From NCBI RefSeq assembly GCF_014652135.1, contig NZ_BMYF01000011.1:20250-84249 (forward strand): a stretch of DNA of 64,000 nucleotides, written 5' to 3'. Positions 44,865 through 54,119 of this stretch are shown here, piece by piece. Positions within the stretch are counted from its first letter, which is position 1. Each line of letters starts with the position of its first letter. Below the pieces are notes generated by a model. The model made no database searches, had not been told where the DNA came from, and saw nothing but the letters and a program-made list of their open reading frames with translations. The position numbers were made by a program, and so were the translations under genes. Source of the DNA: Mongoliitalea lutea. Its GTDB lineage: Bacteria > Bacteroidota > Bacteroidia > Cytophagales > Cyclobacteriaceae.

Positions 44865-45302
44865 CTAATTGCTCTTTGTGAGGTCTATAATTTCACCTCT
44901 CATATTATTTGTTTCTTTGGCACCAACCTGGGAAGATTTTCGAACAAGATGAAGCGATGTCATCAAAACTTGATACTCCATTTTTGCTTCAAGGTAATAA
45001 GTATTCCCAGCCTCCAAAGTAAGGCTATAATCTCTTTCTTCAATTAAATTGCGCCACATCCTTCCTTTTGTTTTCAAAGACACTTTTCCTGGACGATGCT
45101 TTATTAAAAAATATGTGTTTTTGGGCAAGGTTGAAATTACTGGAACATCATCAAACAATATATCTATAACAGCCAGTTGTCTTCCTGACTTAACATATAT
45201 AACAATAGATGCATATTCTTCCTGATTTTGTCTGATTAGCTTTTCATTAGAAAAAACAAAATCAGATGGAAAAAGCAAAAGTGTGATCAAAAACCCTAAC
45301 AT
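44865..45302 (-). CDS. small exported DUF2846-like protein
   Basis: 145 residues. Signal peptide about 1-18. The central HRPGKVSLKTK and LTLEAGNTYYLEAKM segments resemble DUF2846 proteins (small beta-sandwiches with unknown role). Two bp upstream of the kinase gene and 7 bp after the previous gene, so it is co-transcribed with the two-component system and may provide its input. Confidence 0.55.
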   Translation of the reverse strand: MLGFLITLLLFPSDFVFSNEKLIRQNQEEYASIVIYVKSGRQLAVIDILFDDVPVISTLPKNTYFLIKHRPGKVSLKTKGRMWRNLIEERDYSLTLEAGNTYYLEAKMEYQVLMTSLHLVRKSSQVGAKETNNMRGEIIDLTKSN

Positions 45303-45309
45303 GACCGTA

Positions 45310-46062
45310 TCAATATTGTCTGGAAATTACCAATGACATTCTCAAATAAACCATGCTAATCCTATCTGAAATACTATTGAACAAAAATGCATCTGGACTC
45401 ATCCAATTGGGTGAACCAATACTGCCTTTATACCCCAATTGAAAACTTGCCATTACTGCCAAGGTCCTGACAGGATGGGGGATAAGCTCCAAAGCGATAT
45501 CATAAGTACCTGAATAGTGCTCCAATAAAGGCCACGCAGTCCCTTGCCCAATTCCAATTCTATTTAGATCAAAACTGTCAGTGGTAAATCGTCTTACCTG
45601 TATCTCATTACCAAAAAGGCCTAAACCACCCTTTAAAACAACGTTATGTCGGTCAGTTGAAATTATTGCCCTGCCTGCGGTGATTTCAGCAAAAACCGTA
45701 GAAAAATCAGCAACTGTTCGAAGAGTTCCTGAAGTTTTGACTATAGGACTGGTAAATGGTTGGAAAGCTGCATAAAAATTATAGTACATGGCCTTCCTTT
45801 TCAACCCCATTCCAAATCCTACGAATCTTGAAAAGTCATTTGGCTCTATTTCCAAAGAGCTTTCGATCAAGTTATACATATTTCTCAAACCTAATTGATA
45901 TCCAAAATCTCCCGGACTTATATAGTACATGGTGCTTTTTTCAAATTTATCTTGAGTTAATGATTCCTGCTCTTCATCTAAATCAATCACTTGCCCACAG
46001 GCAATACTGGAAATTAAGACCATCAATAGTATTAAGTCAGATATAATTAATAATCGAATCAT
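45310..46062 (-). CDS. exported beta-rich protein, probably outer-membrane
   Basis: 250 residues. Signal peptide about 1-23 (SSIACGQ). The rest alternates short aromatic strands (AMYYNFYAAFQPF, HNVVLKGGLGLFG, AVMASFQLGYKGS, MVYLRMSLVIS), like a small outer-membrane barrel. No family recognised. First gene of the four-gene LytTR operon; its upstream region runs into the large repeat array. Confidence 0.55.
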   Translation of the reverse strand: MIRLLIISDLILLMVLISSIACGQVIDLDEEQESLTQDKFEKSTMYYISPGDFGYQLGLRNMYNLIESSLEIEPNDFSRFVGFGMGLKRKAMYYNFYAAFQPFTSPIVKTSGTLRTVADFSTVFAEITAGRAIISTDRHNVVLKGGLGLFGNEIQVRRFTTDSFDLNRIGIGQGTAWPLLEHYSGTYDIALELIPHPVRTLAVMASFQLGYKGSIGSPNWMSPDAFLFNSISDRISMVYLRMSLVISRQY

Positions 46063-46399
46063 AGCTTTTCAAGTTGGTATGAGAACAAATGAAAATAAAT
46101 TTAAAAACCGGAACAAGAAAAGGTGATAAAGCCCCCAAAACTTGAGCTGAAAACCTAAAAAAATGATTTTTCTTTGGATTTAGGTATGTATCTTCAAATT
46201 GAGCTGTATTGGATTGATATGGGTTTTAAATCAAATTTATTTTAGTAGGTTTTCTTTGACATCGGCATAAAATTTTCAACTTTCCAAATGCCATTATTAC
46301 TTTTTCTTCATTAAAATGTAGCTTGCCACACTTTTTCAAAGGGAAAAAAATGTTCAATTACACACTTTTATGAAGGAAACCGGCGATTGTTACCAAAGA

Positions 46400-47746
46400 T
46401 TAAGATACCAGGGCTATCGCCCCTTTTATTCCAACCCTCTATTCTTTCTACGAAGATATCAGGGCTACACCCCTTTTGATGCTTCCACTATGCATGTTTT
46501 CAACCCCCAAAATCTTCCCCGACTTTTCCTTTCATTTTTTAGTGCCTTCCGTGCCTTCCGCGAGCCACCCCCACTTTGCGACAGCAAACTTATCTGTGTA
46601 AATCTGCGATAATCCTATTTCCAATCTGTGTCCAAAAAATCACCCGGATGGCCCTCAAGATATCAGGGCTATCGCCCCTCTTATTCCAAACCTTCGTTCT
46701 TGCTACGAAGAAATCAGGGCTACGCCCCTTTTGATACTTCCACTAAGCATGTATCCTTTCTAAAATCAATCCTAAATTTTTCTTCCTATTTTCCGTGTCT
46801 TCCGCGCCTTCCGCGAGCCAACCCCCACTTTGCGTCAGCAAACCTATCTGTGTAAATCTGCAATAATCCCATTTCCAATCTGTGTCCAAAAAATCACCCG
46901 GATGGCCCTTAAGATATCAGGGCTATCGCCCCTCTTATTCCAAACCTTCATTCTTGCTACGAAGATCACAGGGCTACGCCCCTGAAAGGTCATCAGATGT
47001 TAATATTTCTACGAGGATATCAGGGCTACGCCCCTTTTGTTCCATGCTCCAAGGACGCTTCTTCCCTGAAATCAATCCTGAATTTTCCTTCCAATTTTTC
47101 CGCGTCTTCAGCGCTTTCCGCGAGCCAACCCCCACTTTGCGACAACAAACCTATCTGTTTCAATCCGCGATCATCACATTCCCAATCTTTGTCAAAAAAC
47201 CAATCCGGAAATAGTTAAAACATCAGGGCTACGCCCCTCTAATTGCTAACGTTCAATGCTTACTACGAAGATCACAGGGCTAACGCCCCTGAAAGGTCAT
47301 CAGATGTTAATATTTCTACGAAGATCACAGGGCTACGCCCCTTTCGTTACATACTCCAAGGATGCTTCCTCCCCAAAAACAATCCTGAATTTTCCTTCCA
47401 ATTTTTCCGTGTCTTCCGCGCCTTCTGCGAGCTAGCTCCAACTTTGCGATAGCAAAAAATATCTGTGACAATCTGTGATAATCCTATTTCCAATCGGTGT
47501 CAAAAAAAATCACCCGGATGCCCCTCAAGATATCAGGGCTAGCGCCCCTCTTATTCCAAACCTCCATTCTTGCTACGAAGATCACAGGGCTACGCCCCTG
47601 AAAGGTCTTCGGATGTTGACCTTTCTACGAAGATCACATGGCTACGCCCCTTTTGTTCCATAATCCAAGGAAGTCTCCTCCCCCAAATCAACCCTGAATT
47701 TTCCTTTCTATTTTTCCGTGTCTTCCGCGCCTTCCGCGAGAACCCC
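46400..47746. repeat. tandem array of five degenerate ~250-310 bp repeats with 13 short hairpin motifs
   Basis: A CCAATC.GTG..AAAAAA segment recurs at 46621, 46875, 47182 and 47490 (periods 254, 307, 308). Each unit holds two or three copies of CAGGGCTACGCCCCT (inner pairing AGGGC/GCCCT), roughly 50 bp apart, and a TTCCGTGTCTTCCGCGCC segment. The first hairpin is at 46409-46424. Frames through it give repetitive peptides that are translations of the repeat, not genes. 46063-46399 is AT-rich with nothing recognised. The array ends at the stop codon of the DUF1569 gene. Confidence 0.85.
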
Positions 47747-48199
47747 CTACACTCCGAATTGCCTCAAATGATGATCGGTATGTTTCCAAACCAGTATCCC
47801 CCACTCCTTGTGACTGAGCGGTCCAAAGAAGGGATGAAAGCCTTGGAGTTGGTGGCTGATGCTCCCGAAGGCTTGTAGGGTATCGAGTAAGCCTTGCTTT
47901 TCTTCTTGAAATTTTCCCTGATCCACTTTCCCTTTCATATCAAAGCGCTTAGGTCCTTTGACCAGCTTGGGAAATTCTTTTTTGAAATAAAAAAAGTAGT
48001 ATTTGCCTAGCACCTGCTTGAAGTTTGCTTTCTTCTCAGGTTTGGGCGATTTCAATACCGCCGCCGCTACCTCCCGAGCATGTGCCAGCATCTCCTCCAC
48101 CTGCATACTTCCCCAATGCCCTTGGTCTCCTGCTTCAAGCTTGACAACTCTGTCTAGTAGTTCTTGGCGATGGTCTGGGTGGAGGATAGATTTTTTCAT
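47747..48199 (-). CDS. DUF1569 (DinB-like) protein
   Basis: 150 residues from ATG 48199 (MKKSILHPDHRQ). A DUF1569-type four-helix protein of the DinB/YfiT superfamily: HWGSMQVEEMLAHAREV, a histidine-rich metal-binding pattern ending VWKHTDHHLRQFGV. Such proteins may be metal-dependent thiol transferases; substrate unknown. Cytoplasmic. 48200-48456 holds nothing recognised. Confidence 0.8.
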   Translation of the reverse strand: MKKSILHPDHRQELLDRVVKLEAGDQGHWGSMQVEEMLAHAREVAAAVLKSPKPEKKANFKQVLGKYYFFYFKKEFPKLVKGPKRFDMKGKVDQGKFQEEKQGLLDTLQAFGSISHQLQGFHPFFGPLSHKEWGILVWKHTDHHLRQFGV

Positions 48200-48456
48200 T
48201 TGAGAAGGTGGTTTTGGGAAATGTAATGGCAACTTTAAAGCTACCAATTTTTATGATATTTCTATCCTACCCTCCTGAAATCGCAAAAATTATATAAAAT
48301 CAGCGATTATAATCGTTAAATTTAATGAATTCTTCGATTACGGAGAAAGTTTTGTTGAAAAGCTGAATATTAGATAGTTGACAGGCAATTCCGTGGGGCG
48401 TTGAAATTCTTTTTGCCTAAGCGTCTCAAAAGTGTGCAAAATCTAATAATTGAAGA

Positions 48457-49608
48457 TTAATTTGTTATTACCAAAAGAAAATCCTTCAATCCGACGACTT
48501 CAATAGTTGATTCATAGAAGTATCGGCTTTCTCCAGGTGTTATGACAAATAGCTTAGTAATCCCAAGGTCATCCATAGCAAGATAACTTCCCTTGGTCAG
48601 TTTGGGAGAAAGACTAAGCTTGATCTCCGCTGCTGCAAACCATCGGTTCTCTCTACGAATCAAAAGGTCTATTTCAGCACCATCTTGAGTTCTGTAGTAA
48701 TAGATTTCATCATCAATGTGCAGCACAGACCGAACCTGATGAATCACAAATGATTCCCATGAAGCACCAACAGCGATATTTCCAAAAAGGGAATCTCTAT
48801 CATTGATACCCAGTAGGTAATGTAACATACCACTGTCTCTCAAATAAAGCTTGGGAGATTTCACCAGCCGCTTTCGAATATTTACATACCAAGCTGGAAG
48901 TTCGGTAACTAGAAATGCATTGACAAAATAGCTCAAGTAGGTTTTGACAGTGGGCATGCTAAGACCAAGAGACTTGGCCAACATGCTGTAGTTAAGCGTA
49001 GAGCCATTGATAGAAGCCATCATTACCATCAATTGTCTAGAAATACTAGGGTCGGCAGGAAGTCCAAGTGATGGTAAGTCCCGCTGTATGTAGCTATTGA
49101 TGAAACTCCTATACCAGCGTTGGATAAATTTTTTTCCTCCATTTAAAATCGGTTCTGGAAATCCCCCATAAACCCATAAATCTTCTTGCGAAACGGTGTT
49201 GTCCAACTCTAGCAGGTTAAGGGGAAACATTTCCATATAATTTATCCTACCAGCCAAGCTTTCGGAAGATTGCTTTAGCAGTTCGGGAGATGCAGAACCC
49301 AAAATTATAAATCTCCCTGGCACACGATGTTCGTCCACCAATGATCGTATCAAAGGAAATAACTCGGGTTTGTGTTGAATCTCATCCAGTATTACCGTAT
49401 GGTCTGCGATAGAATTAAAGAATAGCTCGGGGTCATTGAGTTTGTTGATGTCTGACAGCTTCTCTAAATCCAAATAAACAAAAGGTTTTTGGTAAGCAAA
49501 GTTTTTTGCTAGGGTAGTTTTTCCTACCTGCCTTGGCCCAATAATTCCCGTTACCGGAAAATTGGATACCGAAAACTCAAATTCTGTATAAATAAATCGC
49601 TCTATCAT
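48457..49608 (-). CDS. AAA_14/DUF4143 ATP-binding protein
   Basis: 383 residues. Walker A GPRQVGKT (24-31), Walker B VILDEIQH (Asp75-Glu76), sensor ILGSASPELLKQS, then DUF4143: SYIQRDLPSLG, a winged-helix part (LAKSLGLSMPTVKTYLSYF) and a nuclease-like core GAEIDLLI plus AAEIKLS (D...ExK complete). Very common in Bacteroidota and often laterally moved; function unproven. The start codon lies inside a 41-bp palindrome, suggesting autoregulation. Confidence 0.88.
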   Translation of the reverse strand: MIERFIYTEFEFSVSNFPVTGIIGPRQVGKTTLAKNFAYQKPFVYLDLEKLSDINKLNDPELFFNSIADHTVILDEIQHKPELFPLIRSLVDEHRVPGRFIILGSASPELLKQSSESLAGRINYMEMFPLNLLELDNTVSQEDLWVYGGFPEPILNGGKKFIQRWYRSFINSYIQRDLPSLGLPADPSISRQLMVMMASINGSTLNYSMLAKSLGLSMPTVKTYLSYFVNAFLVTELPAWYVNIRKRLVKSPKLYLRDSGMLHYLLGINDRDSLFGNIAVGASWESFVIHQVRSVLHIDDEIYYYRTQDGAEIDLLIRRENRWFAAAEIKLSLSPKLTKGSYLAMDDLGITKLFVITPGESRYFYESTIEVVGLKDFLLVITN

Positions 49609-49647
49609 CCCTGCAAATTTAAAAATAATTTTTAAAATTGCAGGGAT
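49607..49647. promoter_or_regulatory. 41-bp palindrome overlapping the start of the DUF4143 ATPase gene
   Basis: Left half ATCCCTGCAAATTTAAAAAT (49607-49626), single centre base, and a right half ending TTGCAGGGAT (to 49647); 19 of 20 positions pair. It includes part of the start codon and would form a strong hairpin or operator. Confidence 0.85.
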
Positions 49648-49709
49648 AAAATTTTTATTGAATTGGATAGAAGAAAAAAGGATGGGTTGATTAAAATTTA
49701 GAAAGTGTG

Positions 49710-50438
49710 ATGCGTAACATTGTATATTTTGTCTTTGTCTTAATTATTTCTGCATGTTCTACAAATGAACCTTCATCAGAAGGTACAGATAAGAGTCTGA
49801 CCTATGTCAGCATTGATCTTTTTGAATCCTTGGGTGTCTACACCATAGATGCACCTGTAAGAGAATTTGAGGGAGACTATTTTATTTTGGATAGAAGTCA
49901 ACAAAAGGTAGCTCGGGTGAATGACTCGTTTACAACTGTTAAACATATTTTTGACCGTAAATAGCCTTTTTGCGCAAGAGTTGGTATTTGATGCATTCAG
50001 GCAGGACACCTTGTACAGGTCTTTGATAGATAGACCTGATATCACCTTGGTCTATTCCCAACAGGGCATCATTTTAAGGATGCTACTATCGTATTGATAG
50101 ACAAAGAAAAGAGGAGATTTTACTTTTATAATCCAGGCAGTACACAAAAGATTTTTCAAGGCGTCCTTCCATTGACTACTGAAGATAGAATCATCAATGT
50201 TGAGCTACTAGATGAAAACAAATGTCTATTGATTTATCGAAGCGGACAGGATGGGTTCTACCATGTAACTTCGTTTGACATGAGCGAATTAAAAATTTAC
50301 CCCATTTATTTTTCAAAGTACTTTATACCGAGGGCTAAGGGAATCTATAAGGATGTATATGTAGAATTATCAGGCAAGTTTGCAGATTCACCCAATCCCG
50401 AGTCTATAATTTTGAAATTGAGGAATGGATTGAGGTAA
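49710..50438 (+). pseudogene. broken beta-propeller lipoprotein gene
   Basis: MRNIVYFVFVLIISAC gives a lipoprotein signal; the first frame stops at 49964 after VKHIFDRK. A second frame continues (LFAQELVFDAFRQDT) to about 50078. A third frame (FKDATIVLIDKEKRRF) runs to the stop at 50438, ending NPESIILKLRNGLR. Two frameshifts or internal deletions are needed to join them, and the total is shorter than intact propeller lipoproteins. Its tail is duplicated at 50640-50699. Confidence 0.65.
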
Positions 50439-50448
50439 GGTTTGCAAG

Positions 50449-50599
50449 CACCTACCTCCGTTCTGACCATCCTCATGACTATTGGACCAATACGTTGGCT
50501 GCATCCATCATTTATGATATTCAGGATGAAATCCGATATAGGAATCTTGCCCTTCAATTGGGGATTGGTTATCGGTTTGTTGGAAAGAGGTAGGTGGTT
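50449..50599 (+). repeat. copy 1 of a 151-bp fragment from a barrel-gene 3' end
   Basis: Near-identical to 52270-52420 (only a few mismatches). It encodes the barrel C-terminus TYLRSDHPHDYWTNT ... YRFVGKR followed by TAG. No start or front part is present here, so it is an inserted fragment. Confidence 0.85.
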
Positions 50600-50639
50600 T
50601 TATAAATTTTGTCTAGCTAAAGCTGAGTTAGCGGGATCA

Positions 50640-50699
50640 TTTTCAGATTTATTCAATCCCGAGTCCATTATTTTGAAATTGAGGAATGGCTTGAGGTAG
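50640..50699 (+). repeat. duplicated tail of the broken propeller lipoprotein
   Basis: DNA encoding NPESIILKLRNGLR-stop is repeated from 50385-50438 with few changes. It sits directly after the barrel fragment, so a segment of both genes was copied or rearranged together. Confidence 0.75.
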
Positions 50700-51018
50700 G
50701 ACATGAGTTCATTATCATCTAAACCAAATGATTAAGTAATTATTCGTTTTACTTTAGACTTTCCAACTTTACTTATAGATTTCGTAAAACGTTCTACAAG
50801 CGCTAATTTTTTTTTATGCTTAAACTTCACAAAAGCTCGGAATACGTTTCAATGATCAGTCGTTCTGCATGGGTCATTGTCTAATTTTTAACCAATTTTG
50901 AAAATTTCCCCAAGTCATTGGGTGAGATAAATTTTGAAAGTAATTTTTGTTCCAAAAAAAGCTGGAAATCAGTTTGATGACAAATATTTTATTAGTAAGT
51001 TAGTTAAAATTTTATTTT
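50700..51018. other. AT-rich intergenic region
   Basis: No gene or clear signal was recognised in this stretch before the signal-peptide remnant and the barrel gene. Confidence 0.5.
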
Positions 51019-51114
51019 ATAAAGAAGCTGCTTTTCATTTTATTTTTAGTTTTCCTGGCAATAAAAATCAATGCCCAAAATTGCGGGCATGATGGATTTT
51101 GGAATCTAGATTGA
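51019..51114 (+). pseudogene. signal-peptide-like short frame without start codon
   Basis: Reads (I)KKLLFILFLVFLAIKINAQ then NCGHDGFWNLD and stops. It is a complete-looking signal peptide with an 11-residue tail, but the first codon is ATA and there is no ATG. Probably a remnant of a small exported protein gene. Confidence 0.4.
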
Positions 51115-51120
51115 TAAAAT

Positions 51121-51948
51121 ATGAATAAGATTTATTTGCTTCTTGGATTTTATTATTTAGTAAATACTACCTGTTTTTCTCAACAGGAACTACTAAATAA
51201 GTTTCGGCTGGAAATTGAAGTAGGCTCAAGTATTCCTATAGGAGCATTTTCCAATTCATCCGTTGAGCCCTCCTTGGATCAAAATTTTAATCAGGAAAAT
51301 CCATATCGAGAATTTAGAGGATTTGTAAAGAAGGAAGGAGGGCAGGCTCAAACCGGAGCCAGTTTAGGTATAACTCTAGCATACACTATTTCTCCCTCAT
51401 TTTATTTCTCACTTAACTATTCAAGGTTTACAAACCCAGTAGATGTTAGCCCGCAGGAGGACTATTTTGTAGCTAATTTACAGGACAGAGCGGATTCATT
51501 TGGGAATGAATTTCAGATTTTGGGTTCGCTCGAATCAGAAAATTATCAAGCTAATGGTTGGTATGGTGGTTTTGGCTATCGTAAAGTCATAGGGGCCTGG
51601 TCCTTTTTTGGCGAGGCATATGTAGGAGTTAATCATATGGTTTTTCCATTTTACACTTGGACATTTGACTCCCCCGGGCCAATTACAATTTTGCGTCCTG
51701 CTTCTTTTGCAGAGCGTTCTGTCCCTGATAAGTTACCCGCACTCCTATACGGATTGGGTGTTGGAATAGAAAAATCCATCTCGAATAGAATCGGAATTAA
51801 TCTTAAATTTAAATATTTAACATCAGACCATAGCCACGAGTATTGGACTGTGCCCCTAGTGGGGTCACGAAATTTTGAAATTAAGGATGAAATAAATTTT
51901 ACAGTATTTACTGCATCAGGTGGGATATCTTACAAGCTAACAAAATGA
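51121..51948 (+). CDS. exported outer-membrane beta-barrel-like protein
   Basis: 275 residues. Signal peptide ending TTCFSQQ. Amphipathic strands throughout (FRLEIEVGSSIPIGAF, GASLGITLAYTISPSFYFSLNYSRF, WSFFGEAYVGVN, INLKFKYLTSDHSHEYW) and an aromatic/charged terminus GGISYKLTK. Family not identified. The next gene overlaps by four bases (ATGA) and is a damaged paralogue. Confidence 0.65.
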   Translation: MNKIYLLLGFYYLVNTTCFSQQELLNKFRLEIEVGSSIPIGAFSNSSVEPSLDQNFNQENPYREFRGFVKKEGGQAQTGASLGITLAYTISPSFYFSLNYSRFTNPVDVSPQEDYFVANLQDRADSFGNEFQILGSLESENYQANGWYGGFGYRKVIGAWSFFGEAYVGVNHMVFPFYTWTFDSPGPITILRPASFAERSVPDKLPALLYGLGVGIEKSISNRIGINLKFKYLTSDHSHEYWTVPLVGSRNFEIKDEINFTVFTASGGISYKLTK

Positions 51949-52414
51949 AAAAAATATTCTTAACAATAATCCTAATTTTCATCATCTCAGTTGTTTCTTT
52001 TTCTCAAACAAAAATCTTCGAAAAAATCGAATTAGGCTTTTCCGGTGGATTGGCTGTACCGGTTGCTCAATTCAATGCAATTTCTATCGCTCCATCGCTG
52101 GAACCAGTTCCATCAGGCTCTAGTCCTAGGAGATTTCAGGGATTTCTCAAAAATGAAGGAGGGCAGGCCGAATTGGGTTATAGTCTTGGATTTCACTTGA
52201 CCTATCATCTCACTTCTTCGGTTTTTCTGAGCCTAAATTATCTAAAAATCTAACCATGAACCTTTCAGCCACCTACCTCCGTTCTGACCATCCTCATGAC
52301 TATTGGACCAATACGTTGGCTGCATCCATCACTTATGATATTCAGGATGAAATCCGATATAGGAATCTTGCCCTTCAATTGGGGATTACTTATCGGTTTG
52401 TTGGAAAGAAGTAG
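51945..52414 (+). pseudogene. paralogous barrel gene with internal deletion
   Basis: The first frame (102 residues, signal MKKIFLTIILIFIISVVSFS) aligns with the N-terminal 105 residues of the preceding gene (RFQGFLKNEGGQAELGYSLG against the other's REFRGFVKKEGGQAQTGASL). It stops at 52253 after LNYLKI. A frame from 52257 gives the C-terminal 52 residues (TYLRSDHPHDYW... YRFVGKK). About 120 middle residues are missing. The 3' part is the source or sister of the copy at 50449. Confidence 0.75.
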
Positions 52415-52420
52415 GTGGTT
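52270..52420 (+). repeat. copy 2 of the 151-bp barrel 3' fragment
   Basis: Same sequence as 50449-50599, offset 1821 bp. Its end at 52420 coincides with the first base of the 290-bp duplicated cassette, so this is a recombination junction. Confidence 0.85.
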
Positions 52421-52710
52421 AAAATTGCACCCAAAATTTTTTCAAAAAACTATGAAAAAAGTTTTTAATTCCGAAAAATGAATTAATGCTTATCAATTAG
52501 TTTGTTTTTAAGGGGGGGGTGACCTAAGGCTTTAGAATAATGTTTGGTTTTTGGGGCTTGGAAAAGTAAAATTTTATCCAACTTGTTGAGGTCAAGCATA
52601 TTGTGGATTTGTGATATTTGGATATTATACTGAGATTTATACAGTTGAATTATGGCACCTTGTTTTATGAAGTATGAAAAATTTAATTCAAATAATCAAA
52701 AATATCCAAA
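52421..52710 (+). repeat. 290-bp duplicated cassette, copy A
   Basis: Differs from copy B (54355-54644) at two positions only. It contains no long frame until its end, an 8-G run (G8), and the start codon and first codons of the downstream lipoprotein gene, so it probably carries a promoter and leader. Confidence 0.92.
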
Positions 52711-53195
52711 ATCGTTTCTTGAAATACGTGTTTATGGTACTTGTCTTTTTGATTCAATTGGCCTGTGTAGAAAAAGAGGACTTTGAAACATTTGAAATGG
52801 ATGGTTTTATAGTTGGATTTAATCCCTGTACCATCAATCATCAGTATAGGGTTGGCTATGTGATCATTTCCAACGATTTTTCTGATACCATTGCCACTTA
52901 CAGCCTTTCCCCTAAGAAATTCACAATGCCTGCGCCAGTTGGGCTTAATCCAAATAGGCCGCTTTACACTATACCGGAGCATGAATTCAGGTATTCCGGT
53001 GGTTCAGCCTACTTTCCTGAATTCTTATATTATCCCGATTCCTTGATAAAGAATTATCCAATCAAGGTTACCTATCGAAAAGCTTTAGAACATGAACTTC
53101 AAATTAATAGATGTCGGGCAGACTTTAATATGGCTGACTTTATCAAGCAATGGTTATTTAATCAGGTGATTGTAGTTAAAGCTTCGAAGAATTAA
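52674..53195 (+). CDS. lipoprotein of unknown function
   Basis: 173 residues. Signal with hydrophobic YVFMVLVFLIQLAC, Cys31. The body has no recognised domain: MDGFIVGFNPCTINHQYRVG, GLNPNRPLYTIPEHEFRYSG, LEHELQINRCRADFNMADF. Its first 12 codons lie in cassette copy A. The stop is immediately followed by the ATG of the next frame. Function unknown. Confidence 0.6.
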   Translation: MKNLIQIIKNIQNRFLKYVFMVLVFLIQLACVEKEDFETFEMDGFIVGFNPCTINHQYRVGYVIISNDFSDTIATYSLSPKKFTMPAPVGLNPNRPLYTIPEHEFRYSGGSAYFPEFLYYPDSLIKNYPIKVTYRKALEHELQINRCRADFNMADFIKQWLFNQVIVVKASKN

Positions 53196-53954
53196 ATGAC
53201 AGGTGGATTTTCTGTGGGCACTTTACCGACAGGTTCCACCGTTTCGTGGGTATCATCTAATCCATCAGGCTTAAGCATTAACAGTTCCACCGGATCAGCC
53301 ACACGTCTCAACAATTATAATGGACCAATAACAATCACTGCCAATATCACCAATGGTTGTGGTACAGCTTCGTCCTCCCGAACGGTATGGGTCGGCACGC
53401 CCCATATAACCAATATGGGGGTTAACAATCAGCCTGTTTTTCCAAGTCAGAATGTATCCTTATGTCCGGGCAACCATTTTCTAAATGTCACTCCTGTCGG
53501 TGGAAATGTAGGAACAGCCACCTGGACAGTTCCTTCGGGTGTTCCTCATTGGATCGGAAACAATACGATGGACTTTACTTTTCCGTCCCACATGTCGTCC
53601 ATTACTATCTCCGCAAGGGCTTCCAATTCTTGTGGACAAGGTGCCAACTACAATTTCTTCCTAACGAGACAGACATGGGGGTGCCCAAGCTCTTTTGCTA
53701 TGGTAGCTTATCCTAATCCTACCAGTGATATCTTAAATATAGAAATGATGCCTGTCACAGCAGATGTTTCTAAGGAAGATGCACCAGCTATTGAGTCCGC
53801 CACCTTGCTAAATTCAGAAGGTAGGGAAATGGCCAAAGGTTATAGGGAAGGTTCAAAAATTGTTTTCGATGTCAGAAGCCTGAAAAAGGGTGTTTACTTT
53901 ATCCATGTAATGGTGGATGGGGAATTAATAAGAGAACAAATTCTGATTGATTAA
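53196..53954 (+). pseudogene. C-terminal piece of a T9SS-exported surface protein
   Basis: 252 residues without a signal peptide. Immunoglobulin/PKD-like strands (SWVSSNPSGLSINSSTG, ITANITNGCG, TATWTVPSG) are followed by a type A T9SS sorting domain (VAYPNPTSDILNIE ... LKKGVYFIHVMVDG ... EQILID). Without an export signal the T9SS tag cannot be used, so this is probably the surviving end of a larger adhesin- or fibre-like gene, fused at 53195/53196. A terminator follows. Confidence 0.7.
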
Positions 53955-53979
53955 AGTCTAATTCAAATTTTTAGAAGAA

Positions 53980-54006
53980 GGGGGAACTGTTGTAGTTCCC
54001 CTTTAA
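53980..54006 (+). terminator. rho-independent terminator
   Basis: GGGGAACT (53981-53988), loop GTTGT, AGTTCCCC (53994-54001), then a T-rich run. Confidence 0.85.
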
Positions 54007-54119
54007 TTTTTTCTCCATAGGTTCAAGCATGTCTTCCACCTAAAGTCAATTTCTTTAGAATTAAACTTACAACCTATAAAACATTTCTTTTGACTCAGCT
54101 AAATGTCAATAATCCCTAT

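Noticed and set aside
46370..47878. Open frames giving repetitive peptides with RYQGYRPSYSKPSFLLRR-like text
   Set aside because: They follow the DNA repeat units, lack ribosome binding sites and domain content, and shift frame between units; treated as translations of the repeat array.
52500..52520. G8 run as a sign of assembly error or G-quadruplex
   Set aside because: The run is the same length in both cassette copies, and there is only one run per copy, too few for an intramolecular quadruplex.
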